A stretch of 23,117 nt of DNA from a virus. The notes under the pieces were generated by a model that ran no database searches, was not told the DNA's origin, and saw only the letters and a list, made by a program, of their open reading frames with translations. The stretch covers positions 1-23,117 of the IMG/VR virus record IMGVR_UViG_3300030106_000198; one strand, written 5' to 3'. Positions 1 to 6,886 of this stretch are shown here, in pieces. Position numbers and translations under genes: made by a program. Every line of letters begins with the position of its first letter. Position 1 is the stretch's first letter.

Positions 1-574
1 GTGCTTGATTAAATGCTTGTTGCATCCCCGAGCCATACAGGTCGCCAAGCTGGCGCTCTAGGTTGCGTTGACGTTCTGCCTGCATGATGCCTTCGCGGTA
101 GCCACCCAGACTGCCTTGACCAGCCGCCTGCAAACCAAAGTCCCGACCCATAATGCTGGACTGGCGGCGAGCCTCTCGCATCTGGTTATCCAGAACAAGT
201 TGCTGATAAGGGTTCATGTAGGACGCCATCGCATAGGGGTCAGCCATAGATGGCATCTCTTGCGCTCGACGGGTCACCTCCAGCATGGTGCCAGCATAGG
301 GGCTTCCCATACCAACAGTACCAGCGATATTGCCAGCCACATCAAGCTCTGGAGATGTTCCAGAAACTCCCATCTCCGTGAACCGTGACATAGCCTCCTG
401 TTCGGCAGGAGTAAAGTACGCTAGTCGCGGAGCAGGGTAAGGGGTATACGGCTCGGCTGACTCATATCCAACACGAGCCAATAGGTCTTTGTAATACGGT
501 TCTGCGTATTCTGGTAGGTTTGACTGGACTACCTTGGACTCTGTAGGTCCGCTACTTCCGCCGCCCTTAGACAT
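1..574 (-). CDS. Probable internal virion protein, N-terminal part (cut by window edge)
   Basis: The minus strand is open from an ATG at 574 to the window edge, 191 codons with no stop, so the C-terminus lies outside. The protein starts MSKGGGSSGPTESK and continues with Tyr/Pro-rich sequence (NLPEYAEPYYKDLLARVGYE), then Gly/Met/Gln/Arg-rich helices with repeated RQ and GQG motifs (QAAGQGSLGGYREGIMQAER). This composition and the MSKGGG-type start recall large virion or DNA-ejection proteins of marine phages, where the gene follows the tail hub block; that is memory of the family, not a search. The start overlaps the stop of the upstream acetyltransferase-like gene by 8 bases, implying translational coupling. 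No catalytic motif is visible. A plus-strand reading of the same stretch is only a shadow of this gene. Confidence 0.8.
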   Translation of the reverse strand, partial: MSKGGGSSGPTESKVVQSNLPEYAEPYYKDLLARVGYESAEPYTPYPAPRLAYFTPAEQEAMSRFTEMGVSGTSPELDVAGNIAGTVGMGSPYAGTMLEVTRRAQEMPSMADPYAMASYMNPYQQLVLDNQMREARRQSSIMGRDFGLQAAGQGSLGGYREGIMQAERQRNLERQLGDLYGSGMQQAFNQA

Positions 575-986
575 CGTCTAGTTCCTTTTCATAAAACGCC
601 GCTGACTTCTTGAAGCCATCAGCCTCTAAAAATTTCCAAAACCCAAATCTTGCTACGCCCTCGATGCTCTGACATCCAAGGTCTTTTGCGTAGCGGCTGA
701 TTTGTTCCAAAAGAAGGTTGTACCATTTGTCGAAGTCCTCTCCGCCCAAGAAATGCATGGAGAGTATTCGCTTGCCGGGGTAGTGGGTGATCTCCGTGGT
801 CAACGCCCCCCAGACTTTTTCCTCATCAAAGGCAACCCAAAGCTGGGTACTGCCCATAGATACTGCGGCACATAAGTGCTCCATCGTCCAGCGCCCATTG
901 CATCTCTCCACCGCTGGCTCTAGATAATGTCGGACATCATTCCATGCTGACGCGGCGTGCTCAACGGGGACTAGACTTATGTTCAT
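567..986 (-). CDS. GNAT-fold acetyltransferase-like protein
   Basis: This 139-aa protein has the length and strand/helix order of a single GNAT domain. A helical N-terminus (residues 10-45) is followed by LWVAFDEEKVWGALTTEI, typical of the beta-strands that carry the acetyl-CoA fold, then a central KRILSMHFLGGEDFDKW segment and a C-terminal CQSIEGVARFGFWKFLEADG, which resembles the GNAT end motif (a strand, then a helix ending at a distorted substrate edge). Similar short proteins sit beside virion genes in marine phages. The classic Q/R-x-x-G-x-G/A pyrophosphate loop is not obvious, so catalytic activity is uncertain. It could act on a host or virion protein, or be a structural remnant. It overlaps the upstream gene by 4 bases (ATGA) and the downstream gene by 8. 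Confidence 0.6.
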   Translation of the reverse strand: MNISLVPVEHAASAWNDVRHYLEPAVERCNGRWTMEHLCAAVSMGSTQLWVAFDEEKVWGALTTEITHYPGKRILSMHFLGGEDFDKWYNLLLEQISRYAKDLGCQSIEGVARFGFWKFLEADGFKKSAAFYEKELDDV

Positions 987-3190
987 GTAGGCATCACTTT
1001 CCTTTCATCGATTGGAGGTGCCTGCCTCGTTGTGCCGTTACGTTCCATGCGAACCTTGTCCATCATCTCATCTAGCTTTTCTGCCCCAGCATCAGAGCTT
1101 CCTTCGCCAAGACCAGACACTACATCCGCAGGAACAATGAACTCTCCGGGCGATACAGCGACAGGCTGATTATTGCCTATCATACCCTGCACTGCGTCAT
1201 CCATCCCACTGCCGTTACCTCTAATCATTCCTTCCGTCTGGGCGTTTGGGACAACCGACTGGAGTATCATCTCTCTTGCCTGACGGAATACTTCTGGCCC
1301 GTATTTCTGCACAAACATATTGACAATCTGATCGCTACTTTCTACTTGCCCTAGTACAGCCATGCTTAACATCTGCATCTCATCCATACTGGGCATTTGG
1401 TTCTGTGCTGTAAATTCTGTGGGAACCTGAGCAATGCCGCCACCCGGAACAGATGTCGCACCCAGCGACGTCTGCAACATTACCTCGGGCATCTGACCAC
1501 CGCCTTGAAACCGCAAAGTCGATAGGTTGAAGTTCGCTAATTCTGGATACATAGACGCAAATTTATCCAAGTCGAAGTTTTCTATGTCAAACGCGCCAGC
1601 ATAGTCAGACTGGCTGGTGCCTCCTCTAGCTGTTTGACTGGTGTCTCCTGTGGCTGTCTGACTAGCGGTGTCCGTCTCTGGCTCTGTCGTGGCCTCTTTA
1701 AACTCCGCGTCAGTTACAACGCCATCACCATCTAGGTCGTAGCCTTTTGATCTTGCGAATTCTTGATTTGCTATGGCCTCCTCCAAAGACATTCCGCGAT
1801 CCATCAACTCCGTCAATCTATCTCTTTGGTCCGCGTTAAGGGTCGGTGCCATGTACTGCCCAAACAGATTCTGTTGCGGTGTAGACAATGTGGAGCCTTC
1901 AGAGGCCAAGCCCATAATACTGCCGATATCCAAAGGACCGGGGTCCATCTTCTCTAAAGTGCGACGATACTCGTTCATCTGAGCATTGGACTGGGGCGCC
2001 TGAAGAACCGGATCAAAGTACTGACTGCGCGATATAACGCCCTGTCTCATGGGCCTATATGAACGATCAGGCATCGATATGCCCTCAGAGGCGTCTTGGA
2101 AATAATTAAACTCCGGCTCAAATCCCGGCATATAATCGCGTGGCGGGGCTATTACGTCTGGGCCACGAAGCCGTTGCTGTACGGTGACGGGATCTACGCC
2201 GAAATAGCCTCTTGCGCCGCCCATGAAGCGAGCAATGTCTCTAGCCGCTCCAAGACTCGCATACCGCTCTGCATAGGGGTTTTCTTTCTGACCGCCCGGA
2301 TAAGTTTTGCCGCCTTCCTCCATGCCGCGAACTTGACCGCCTCCAGCCGCATACATGGGCGATGGAGTACGATAGCTCATCTCTGATCTTTCGGCTGACA
2401 AGCCAGTGGGTATTCCGGGCTGTGCCATCGCGTAGCCAAACTGGAGATCGTCAAACGCTTCTCTTCGGTCTGCCTCTACCTCTGCCTGTCTGGCTCTAGC
2501 CTGATTAGCAAACCGCTCCTCCATTTTCATCTGCTCTTCCATGCCAGCAGTGATGCCTGCTCCGGCTAGGTTGCCAGTGAAGCCGAGCTTGTCTACAGCA
2601 GTGTCTAGGAACTCTGGTTGCATTTTTAGAGCATCTGGGACTGCCGCTCTCGCCTGCTCTATTCCCTCTCCAAGACCGCCAAGAGAAGAGCCTGCGGCAT
2701 CGCTAAGTCCGAGCTTGTTTACATCCGCAACACCTTCAGCTAAGTCAAGCGTGTCTGCAAAAGAGGCTTCTGGTATTCCAGTCAATCCCTGTTCAAGAAC
2801 AGATGTTTGAGCCGCCTGAGTGGCCGCATCTGCACTACTGGCTATTGGATCGGCAAGCCCTGCCGCATCTGCGGCTCCAGCACCAAACCCTGCTGTCAGA
2901 CCAGAAAGAATGCCGCGTTTGAGATCGCCTGTTACAGCCGCTGTTCCTGCTCCGGTTAGAACTCCTGTCATCAGCGGAGACAGCTTCAGTAAACTGCCCA
3001 GACCGCCAAACAGAAGCGGTATAAATGCTTCTGGCTGTCCAGTGACAGGGTTTGTGCTAAGTCTTCCTGTAGGGGACAAAGAGGCAAGTCCCGCCACCTC
3101 CACAGGGTTCATGTGGACAAGCATCGTATCGCCATATCGACCATGCCTTGCCATCTCGTCCATCATTGGTTTTGCTGGGTATCTATTCAT
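983..3190 (-). CDS. Large Gly/Ala-rich virion protein with one EF-hand loop (likely ejection/internal protein)
   Basis: This 735-aa protein is unrecognised by name but has a clear architecture. Residues 1-50 contain MARHGRYGDTMLVHMNP. Residues 55-130 are a hydrophobic, Gly/Ala/Leu-rich stretch (LLFGGLGSLLKLSP, LTGAGTAAVTGDLKRG) that could insert in membranes. Residues 130-260 are Ala-rich helical sequence ending in a charged helix (EERFANQARARQAEVEADRR). Low-complexity Gly/Tyr/Pro sequence follows, with a canonical 12-residue EF-hand loop at residues 485-496 (DLDGDGVVTDAE) and then a Thr/Ser/Gln linker. The C-terminal part (about 650-735) carries GNGSGMDDAVQG, SPGEFIVPADVVSGLGEG and an LDEMMDKVRMER helix, a pattern I recall from marine phage virion proteins. 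Its place after the tail hub suggests a protein ejected with DNA or lining the channel. It shares TGATG with the preceding gene. The function is inferred. Confidence 0.8.
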   Translation of the reverse strand: MNRYPAKPMMDEMARHGRYGDTMLVHMNPVEVAGLASLSPTGRLSTNPVTGQPEAFIPLLFGGLGSLLKLSPLMTGVLTGAGTAAVTGDLKRGILSGLTAGFGAGAADAAGLADPIASSADAATQAAQTSVLEQGLTGIPEASFADTLDLAEGVADVNKLGLSDAAGSSLGGLGEGIEQARAAVPDALKMQPEFLDTAVDKLGFTGNLAGAGITAGMEEQMKMEERFANQARARQAEVEADRREAFDDLQFGYAMAQPGIPTGLSAERSEMSYRTPSPMYAAGGGQVRGMEEGGKTYPGGQKENPYAERYASLGAARDIARFMGGARGYFGVDPVTVQQRLRGPDVIAPPRDYMPGFEPEFNYFQDASEGISMPDRSYRPMRQGVISRSQYFDPVLQAPQSNAQMNEYRRTLEKMDPGPLDIGSIMGLASEGSTLSTPQQNLFGQYMAPTLNADQRDRLTELMDRGMSLEEAIANQEFARSKGYDLDGDGVVTDAEFKEATTEPETDTASQTATGDTSQTARGGTSQSDYAGAFDIENFDLDKFASMYPELANFNLSTLRFQGGGQMPEVMLQTSLGATSVPGGGIAQVPTEFTAQNQMPSMDEMQMLSMAVLGQVESSDQIVNMFVQKYGPEVFRQAREMILQSVVPNAQTEGMIRGNGSGMDDAVQGMIGNNQPVAVSPGEFIVPADVVSGLGEGSSDAGAEKLDEMMDKVRMERNGTTRQAPPIDERKVMPT

Positions 3191-3519
3191 CAGCTTGTCT
3201 CTACACCGAACATGTTAAAGCTAAGGCCAGTGCCGCTTGCGTACACCTTGACCACATCGCTTTGATTAAGTGTCAGTCCTAGCACAGCGGAGAAAGTGTC
3301 TGTCGCTGATACTGACTTATCATAATAAATGAACTGCTTATTGTCTGCTCCTGCACCTGCAACATGGACACTTAATCTAAATGTCAGTGCGCCAGATGTT
3401 CTGTTGCATACATTAATGGAGCTTACCGTTGTCTGATTTAGGTTTGGCACCGTATACAGCGTGGTCGTTGTCGTGGCAGACGGGTCAAGCTGACCGAGAA
3501 CCTTGATCACATCAGCCAT
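3190..3519 (-). CDS. Small conserved beta-rich virion protein
   Basis: From the ATG at 3519 this is 109 aa, starting MADVIKVLGQLDPSATTTTT. A GTG 9 bases further upstream would add three residues; the ATG is preferred because homologous starts I recall begin MADVIKVLGQ. The sequence alternates hydrophobic and polar residues throughout (TLYTVPNLNQTTVSSINVCN, FRLSVHVAGAGADNKQFIYY, SATDTF, VKVYASGTGLSFNMFGVE) with no transmembrane segment or catalytic motif, as expected for a beta-sandwich structural protein. Proteins like this recur beside tail hub genes in uncultured marine phages and are usually left as hypothetical. The gene overlaps the preceding stop by 8 bases and shares its own stop with the next start (TGATG). 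A tail decoration or fibre-base role is a guess. Confidence 0.75.
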   Translation of the reverse strand: MADVIKVLGQLDPSATTTTTLYTVPNLNQTTVSSINVCNRTSGALTFRLSVHVAGAGADNKQFIYYDKSVSATDTFSAVLGLTLNQSDVVKVYASGTGLSFNMFGVETS

Positions 3520-3709
3520 GACTGGCACCCATCAGCAAGAACTGGAACCGGCGCAGAGCCAGTGACGAGTCCTTGTTTGTCTTGTTTGTGTTGCCTTCTA
3601 CAGTTGATGATATGTCTTGTAGCGACTGCTCTATCGATCTTCTGGCAACCTGCTCGTTTTCCCGTTCGTACTCTTCGCTTGCTACTGGCAGTGTCGTGTA
3701 TTTAGGCAT
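3512..3709 (-). CDS. Small coiled-coil virion-associated protein
   Basis: This is a 65-aa protein. After MPKYTTLPVASEEYERENEQ it is almost entirely charged helix (VARRSIEQSLQDISSTVEGN, then NKDSSLALRRFQFLLMGAS), consistent with a short coiled coil. The DSSLALRRFQFLLMG end is a motif I recall as conserved in small proteins next to marine phage tail genes. It has no signal peptide or membrane segment. The start at 3709 overlaps the previous gene by 8 bases and its stop overlaps the next start by 8 bases, so translation is probably coupled. It could be a trimerisation partner of a fibre or a small assembly factor. No function can be assigned from sequence. Confidence 0.7.
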   Translation of the reverse strand: MPKYTTLPVASEEYERENEQVARRSIEQSLQDISSTVEGNTNKTNKDSSLALRRFQFLLMGASHG

Positions 3710-3926
3710 AAGTATCTATCGCTCTGCCTTTCGTGGCATCAGTAGAGGGGGTGGTATCAACAGATGTAGGCTGGAATCTGATCTTAGCCGCCTCAGCAGG
3801 AATCTGAGAGTTGCTTAAAGTAGTGGGATTCATCGCAGGATTAGCCGCACCCGCCACAATACCCGTGGCGTTTTGCATCATATTGGGCCACCTAACACCG
3901 CCCACCTGTAGAGGGTCACTAGCCAT
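3702..3926 (-). CDS. Small hypothetical protein in tail block
   Basis: This 74-aa protein starts MASDPLQVGGVRWPN, with an AGGAT-type ribosome binding site a few bases upstream. The middle is Ala/Asn/Pro-rich and looks disordered (GIVAGAANPAMNPTTLSNSQ), and a short hydrophilic C-terminus follows (FQPTSVDTTPSTDATKGRAI). It has no recognisable domain, signal peptide or membrane helix. It lies 8 bases after the hub gene stop and overlaps the following coiled-coil gene, so it belongs to the same structural unit. It could be a linker or minor virion component. I do not recognise the family with any confidence. Confidence 0.65.
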   Translation of the reverse strand: MASDPLQVGGVRWPNMMQNATGIVAGAANPAMNPTTLSNSQIPAEAAKIRFQPTSVDTTPSTDATKGRAIDTYA

Positions 3927-3934
3927 ATGCTATC

Positions 3935-5785
3935 CTATCGGCGTCCATCCGTTCTAATATCAAACCGCAAGTCACCCAGCGTCCAGCCGTACCCTGAGCC
4001 GTTGCTGGATATCTTGATGATCAGCTCTCGCGTTCTTGCTCTCAGGTGAAACTGGCCCGTATTGCTGACGATTGTCGCTGTATCTAGCAGAGTTTCGTCT
4101 CCCAGCGGGAAATCGCGGCCCTTAACCTCCAGAGACAGGTCAACTGCCGCAGTGGTGCCTCTAAATGTAAAATCAGGTATTACACGACGCACAGCGGCAA
4201 ACTGTTCACCATCACCAAGACCAATGCCGCCAGAAGCAACAAACGCATTTATCGGCTCGCCATCCGCAGTGTGACCAAACTCATGTATGTACAGGTAGTT
4301 GTCACTAGTTAGGCTGTTAGACGCCGCAATCGGAAACTCTTTGGTCGGCGCATGTATAAATGCACCGCGATCTAGCGTGCCGATAGTCCAGTTGTTTTCT
4401 TGATAGTTAAATGTGACATAGTTTGTTATGTCCACACTTGCCCCGCCCACGGGGTAGTACCACGTTACCTCTGAGTCGTCAGGGTTAGTGGTTGCGAATA
4501 TCTTGAATCTCTGCTGAAACTGTAGATTAGAAAACACATGGTCCAGAACCGTGCATGGCAACCTCTGCACAGAGCCGCGATACACATAGAATCCCTCTCT
4601 GTCCATGAAGAACACGCTGTCAGCCGCCGCCACCCCGGCCTTGGGCGAGATCATGCTGACATTTTCTGCAACTGGCGAAAACGCATAAATAAACGGAGCG
4701 CCTACAAACCGCATGGCCTGTATGCCCACATCCGTAAATATCAGTATTTCTTGACGAGTCTTGACCGCGCCCACAATGGTTGTGCCGGTAGAAAGAACCT
4801 GACCTCCGGCGCTGTTTGTTGCGGTGGGGGTCCAGTCTGCCGCGTTTTCTTGGTCTGACCACCGGATAAACAGCGGGTCCAAGGTAGATGACCCAATAGG
4901 GTTGCATCCGAAACAAATAACGTGCCTATCAATGTCAGACACCATGACCTGAAGCGCCTCTACAGGGGTGTCCGAAGCTCCTCCCAAGCTAGATAGCGCA
5001 ACGGCCCTTGTACTAAGCCCACTGCTCTCGTCCCAAAAGAAAACAGAACTTCCTCGTGGATTAAACAACAGGTCATCGCCAAAGGCATCTTGACTAAACA
5101 GGCGTAACTGATTAGATGATGTAATTGCGACTGACTCACCAAAAGCAGAGACACCCCAGCCACCCACCCCCCAGCCCGTGCTGTCTACATAGAAGTTGGT
5201 GCCGGTGTTGATCTGGTACGCCCCAACCGTAGAGCTACCGCCGTTGCCTGTGTCGCTTGAATTAGCCGTAACTGTGGCGCCTGATGTGTCTTTGGCAGTG
5301 ATGTTGTAGCTGTTCGCATTAACAATTAGATCAATCTGATACTCTTGGTTGAGAACAGCCGCTACCACATTGCCGCCTAATGATGCCGCCCCTGAGTACG
5401 TTACAAAGTCGCCCTCTACAGCACCATGTGCCGTGTCAGTAACCACTAACGTAGAAGAGCCATTGCTTGCCGCAAAAGTTACATCGCCAGCAGAGGTGGT
5501 CTGCCTAATCGGAGTCACATCAGCAACAGTGCCGCCTGACTCAATGTAGAACTTGAGGTTTGTCCCTACACCCAGATACTTGTCGCCATCGGCAGAACCC
5601 CAGTCAAACAACGATCTGGCAACGCCCTTGATTGCTGTGCTGACGTACTTTTGCCATCCGCCAATTGTTTCGACACGACCTTTTCTAAAACGAACCCTGT
5701 CTGCATCAAACCAGCCAGAATCGGCACTGTACTCTGTGCCTTCCTTATCGATCCCCGGCTTGAACTGTATCTTTGTTAAGGCCAT
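3935..5785 (-). CDS. P22 gp10-like tail stabilisation / hub protein
   Basis: This 616-aa protein starts MALTKIQFKPGIDKEGTEYS; the ATG at 5785 shares its A with the TGA of the endolysin gene. An upstream GTG at 5797 would add four residues but fits the family less well. The N-terminus (GWFDADRVRFRKGRVETIGG) is characteristic of phage tail hub/stabilisation proteins of the P22 gp10 group, which bind below the neck and close the short tail. An inserted beta domain lies at roughly residues 98-190 (DTAHGAVEGDFVTYSGAASL, VLNQEYQIDLIVNANSYNIT). Propeller-like strands follow (FIRWSDQENAADWTPTATNS, SVFFMDREGFYVYRG, NYLYIHEFGHTADG), and the C-terminal beta domain ends GYGWTLGDLRFDIRTDGRR. Its size and the absence of a tape-measure gene in the window support a short-tailed virion. 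The family call is from memory of the motifs. Confidence 0.75.
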   Translation of the reverse strand: MALTKIQFKPGIDKEGTEYSADSGWFDADRVRFRKGRVETIGGWQKYVSTAIKGVARSLFDWGSADGDKYLGVGTNLKFYIESGGTVADVTPIRQTTSAGDVTFAASNGSSTLVVTDTAHGAVEGDFVTYSGAASLGGNVVAAVLNQEYQIDLIVNANSYNITAKDTSGATVTANSSDTGNGGSSTVGAYQINTGTNFYVDSTGWGVGGWGVSAFGESVAITSSNQLRLFSQDAFGDDLLFNPRGSSVFFWDESSGLSTRAVALSSLGGASDTPVEALQVMVSDIDRHVICFGCNPIGSSTLDPLFIRWSDQENAADWTPTATNSAGGQVLSTGTTIVGAVKTRQEILIFTDVGIQAMRFVGAPFIYAFSPVAENVSMISPKAGVAAADSVFFMDREGFYVYRGSVQRLPCTVLDHVFSNLQFQQRFKIFATTNPDDSEVTWYYPVGGASVDITNYVTFNYQENNWTIGTLDRGAFIHAPTKEFPIAASNSLTSDNYLYIHEFGHTADGEPINAFVASGGIGLGDGEQFAAVRRVIPDFTFRGTTAAVDLSLEVKGRDFPLGDETLLDTATIVSNTGQFHLRARTRELIIKISSNGSGYGWTLGDLRFDIRTDGRR

Positions 5786-6135
5786 CAATACGTCCACATA
5801 ACCGGCGTAGAAGATCGCTTATCGACATGGACAAATGTCTTCGCTACCCCTATACCATTAAACCCCATCTCTATCGCCTTCCAGACGATCAGCATTCTTT
5901 CAGCACCGTTTTTAACCCGTATGTCGGCGGCTATGCCATGTGCGTGCATGCCGGGCTTTTCTTTCTTGGCCTCCAGACTGTGGCTGTTTGACCTGTAGCC
6001 AGAGGTGACAATAAACGGAAAACCGCAAGACTCACGCAGTTCGTCAAGATCCATGATGAAATCCAGATCCATCTCATTTTCACCGGTCTCCTGACAATCA
6101 AAGTCAGACAGCTTGAAGTACTTAAACTCTTTCAT
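5785..6135 (-). CDS. Endolysin, M15-type zinc peptidase
   Basis: This 116-aa protein fits the Peptidase M15_3-like domain, zinc enzymes that cut D-Ala-containing peptides of peptidoglycan. Visible motifs are SGYRS at residues 45-49 (substrate-binding Arg48), H-x-x-G-x-A-x-D at 64-71 (HAHGIAAD, with His64 and Asp71 as likely zinc ligands) and FVHVD at 101-105 (His103 as third ligand, Asp105 beside it). No signal peptide is present, so export to the wall must rely on a holin, and holin-like genes lie just upstream in the same operon. It overlaps the preceding small membrane protein by 4 bases (ATGA) and the hub gene by 1. It is shorter than lysins with a separate wall-binding domain; this one is catalytic domain only. 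A virion-associated peptidase role is possible but less likely here. Confidence 0.88.
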   Translation of the reverse strand: MKEFKYFKLSDFDCQETGENEMDLDFIMDLDELRESCGFPFIVTSGYRSNSHSLEAKKEKPGMHAHGIAADIRVKNGAERMLIVWKAIEMGFNGIGVAKTFVHVDKRSSTPVMWTY

Positions 6136-6335
6136 TCCTTCTTTCCCTGCCCCAAAAACAGGCCGAAAGCGCCAGTAAGCGCCCCAGTCATTACGCTAAC
6201 CAAGGCCGCTTGTTCGGGGTTTGGGTCGGGCAAGTCCATGAACCATTCGACGACCCGATACGTCATAACAATCATCACAAACATAACCACTCGCGGGAGT
6301 ATCCGCCAGCGATCTAGTAGCTCAGGGGTGATCAT
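6132..6335 (-). CDS. Small two-TM membrane protein, possible second holin
   Basis: The start is taken at the ATG at 6335, giving 67 aa beginning MITPELLDRWRILPR, because this ATG overlaps the stop of the preceding 45-aa gene (TAATG) and the longer upstream reading would run over that gene. Two membrane helices are evident: residues about 14-33 (LPRVVMFVMIVMTYRVVEWF) and 45-63 (AALVSVMTGALTGAFGLFLG). They are joined by an acidic, Pro-rich loop (MDLPDPNPEQ), and the tail is basic and acidic (QGKKE). It sits between the recognised holin and the endolysin, so a role in lysis timing (holin, antiholin or pinholin) is plausible. The stop overlaps the endolysin start by 4 bases. Confidence 0.75.
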   Translation of the reverse strand: MITPELLDRWRILPRVVMFVMIVMTYRVVEWFMDLPDPNPEQAALVSVMTGALTGAFGLFLGQGKKE

Positions 6336-6472
6336 TATTGAAGCGCAAAGATCGCTACCAATACAATATTCAACACGACTGCAAAGATAAACAACGCCCC
6401 AGCTTGCCACTCAGTAAGGTGCATAACACGAGACTTGCAAGCTTTCCCAACGGCCTTTATCGGTTCAATCAT
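6335..6472 (-). CDS. 45-aa single-TM protein in lysis cassette
   Basis: This short gene is found by reading the minus strand between the holin stop (6476) and the next start. It runs from an ATG at 6472 to a TAA at 6337-6335 and gives 45 aa. The N-terminus is amphipathic and basic (MIEPIKAVGKACKSRV), and one strong membrane helix occupies about residues 23-44 (AGALFIFAVVLNIVLVAIFA). A short cytoplasmic basic end and a membrane helix at the C-terminus fit an N-in protein. The TAA overlaps the next ATG by one base, and the start lies three bases after the holin stop, so it fits exactly into the coupled series. It may be an antiholin, a lysis regulator or a small accessory membrane protein. Confidence 0.7.
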   Translation of the reverse strand: MIEPIKAVGKACKSRVMHLTEWQAGALFIFAVVLNIVLVAIFALQ

Positions 6473-6475
6473 TGC

Positions 6476-6877
6476 TTACCTCTCCCTTGATACTTTTTTA
6501 GTCTTTTCAAACGTCCTCAACCCACCAAGACCCAACATACCAAGGAGCACGGTCAGCAGGCTTTCCATTTCAAATACAGGTAACGGAGGGGTCTCCACAC
6601 CAATAACTGCAATAGCAAAAACAGCAATAGGCTGACCAATAAAGTGCCAAGCCAAAGCAAGCCCACAAGACCAGCCCACAAATGGACGCCACCCAGAGAC
6701 AAACATGCTTTTGTGTGCCGCTTCAGCCTTGTTAATCTCAATCTGGCCCTTGGCAAGCTCTTGGGCGTGCCGCTCCGACATCGTCGCAATCTCGTGCGCG
6801 AGCTTCGCCTTTTCATCCGCATCCGGTATGAACTTATCTAGAAGCCCCGTAACTGGGCCAATCAGTGCTTGTAACAT
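6476..6877 (-). CDS. Holin, 3-TM GTA-type family
   Basis: This 133-aa protein forms the membrane lesion that lets the endolysin reach peptidoglycan. An amphipathic N-terminus (MLQALIGPVTGLLDKFIPDA) and a charged helix (DEKAKLAHEIATMSERHAQE, up to about residue 55) precede the conserved HKSMFVSGWRPFVGWSCGLA segment that I associate with the Holin_3TM (gene-transfer-agent release) family. Membrane helices follow at about residues 65-92 and 103-120 (SLLTVLLGMLGLGGL), with a basic C-terminus (TFEKTKKVSRER). The start has a strong AAGGAGG ribosome binding site. It is first in a run of four lysis genes (holin, 45 aa, 67 aa, endolysin) with gaps of three bases or less. Confidence 0.85.
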   Translation of the reverse strand: MLQALIGPVTGLLDKFIPDADEKAKLAHEIATMSERHAQELAKGQIEINKAEAAHKSMFVSGWRPFVGWSCGLALAWHFIGQPIAVFAIAVIGVETPPLPVFEMESLLTVLLGMLGLGGLRTFEKTKKVSRER

Positions 6878-6886
6878 AACGCCTCC

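Noticed and set aside
5785-5797. GTG start adding four residues to the hub protein
   Set aside because: The ATG at 5785 overlaps the endolysin stop as at other junctions and gives the expected family N-terminus.
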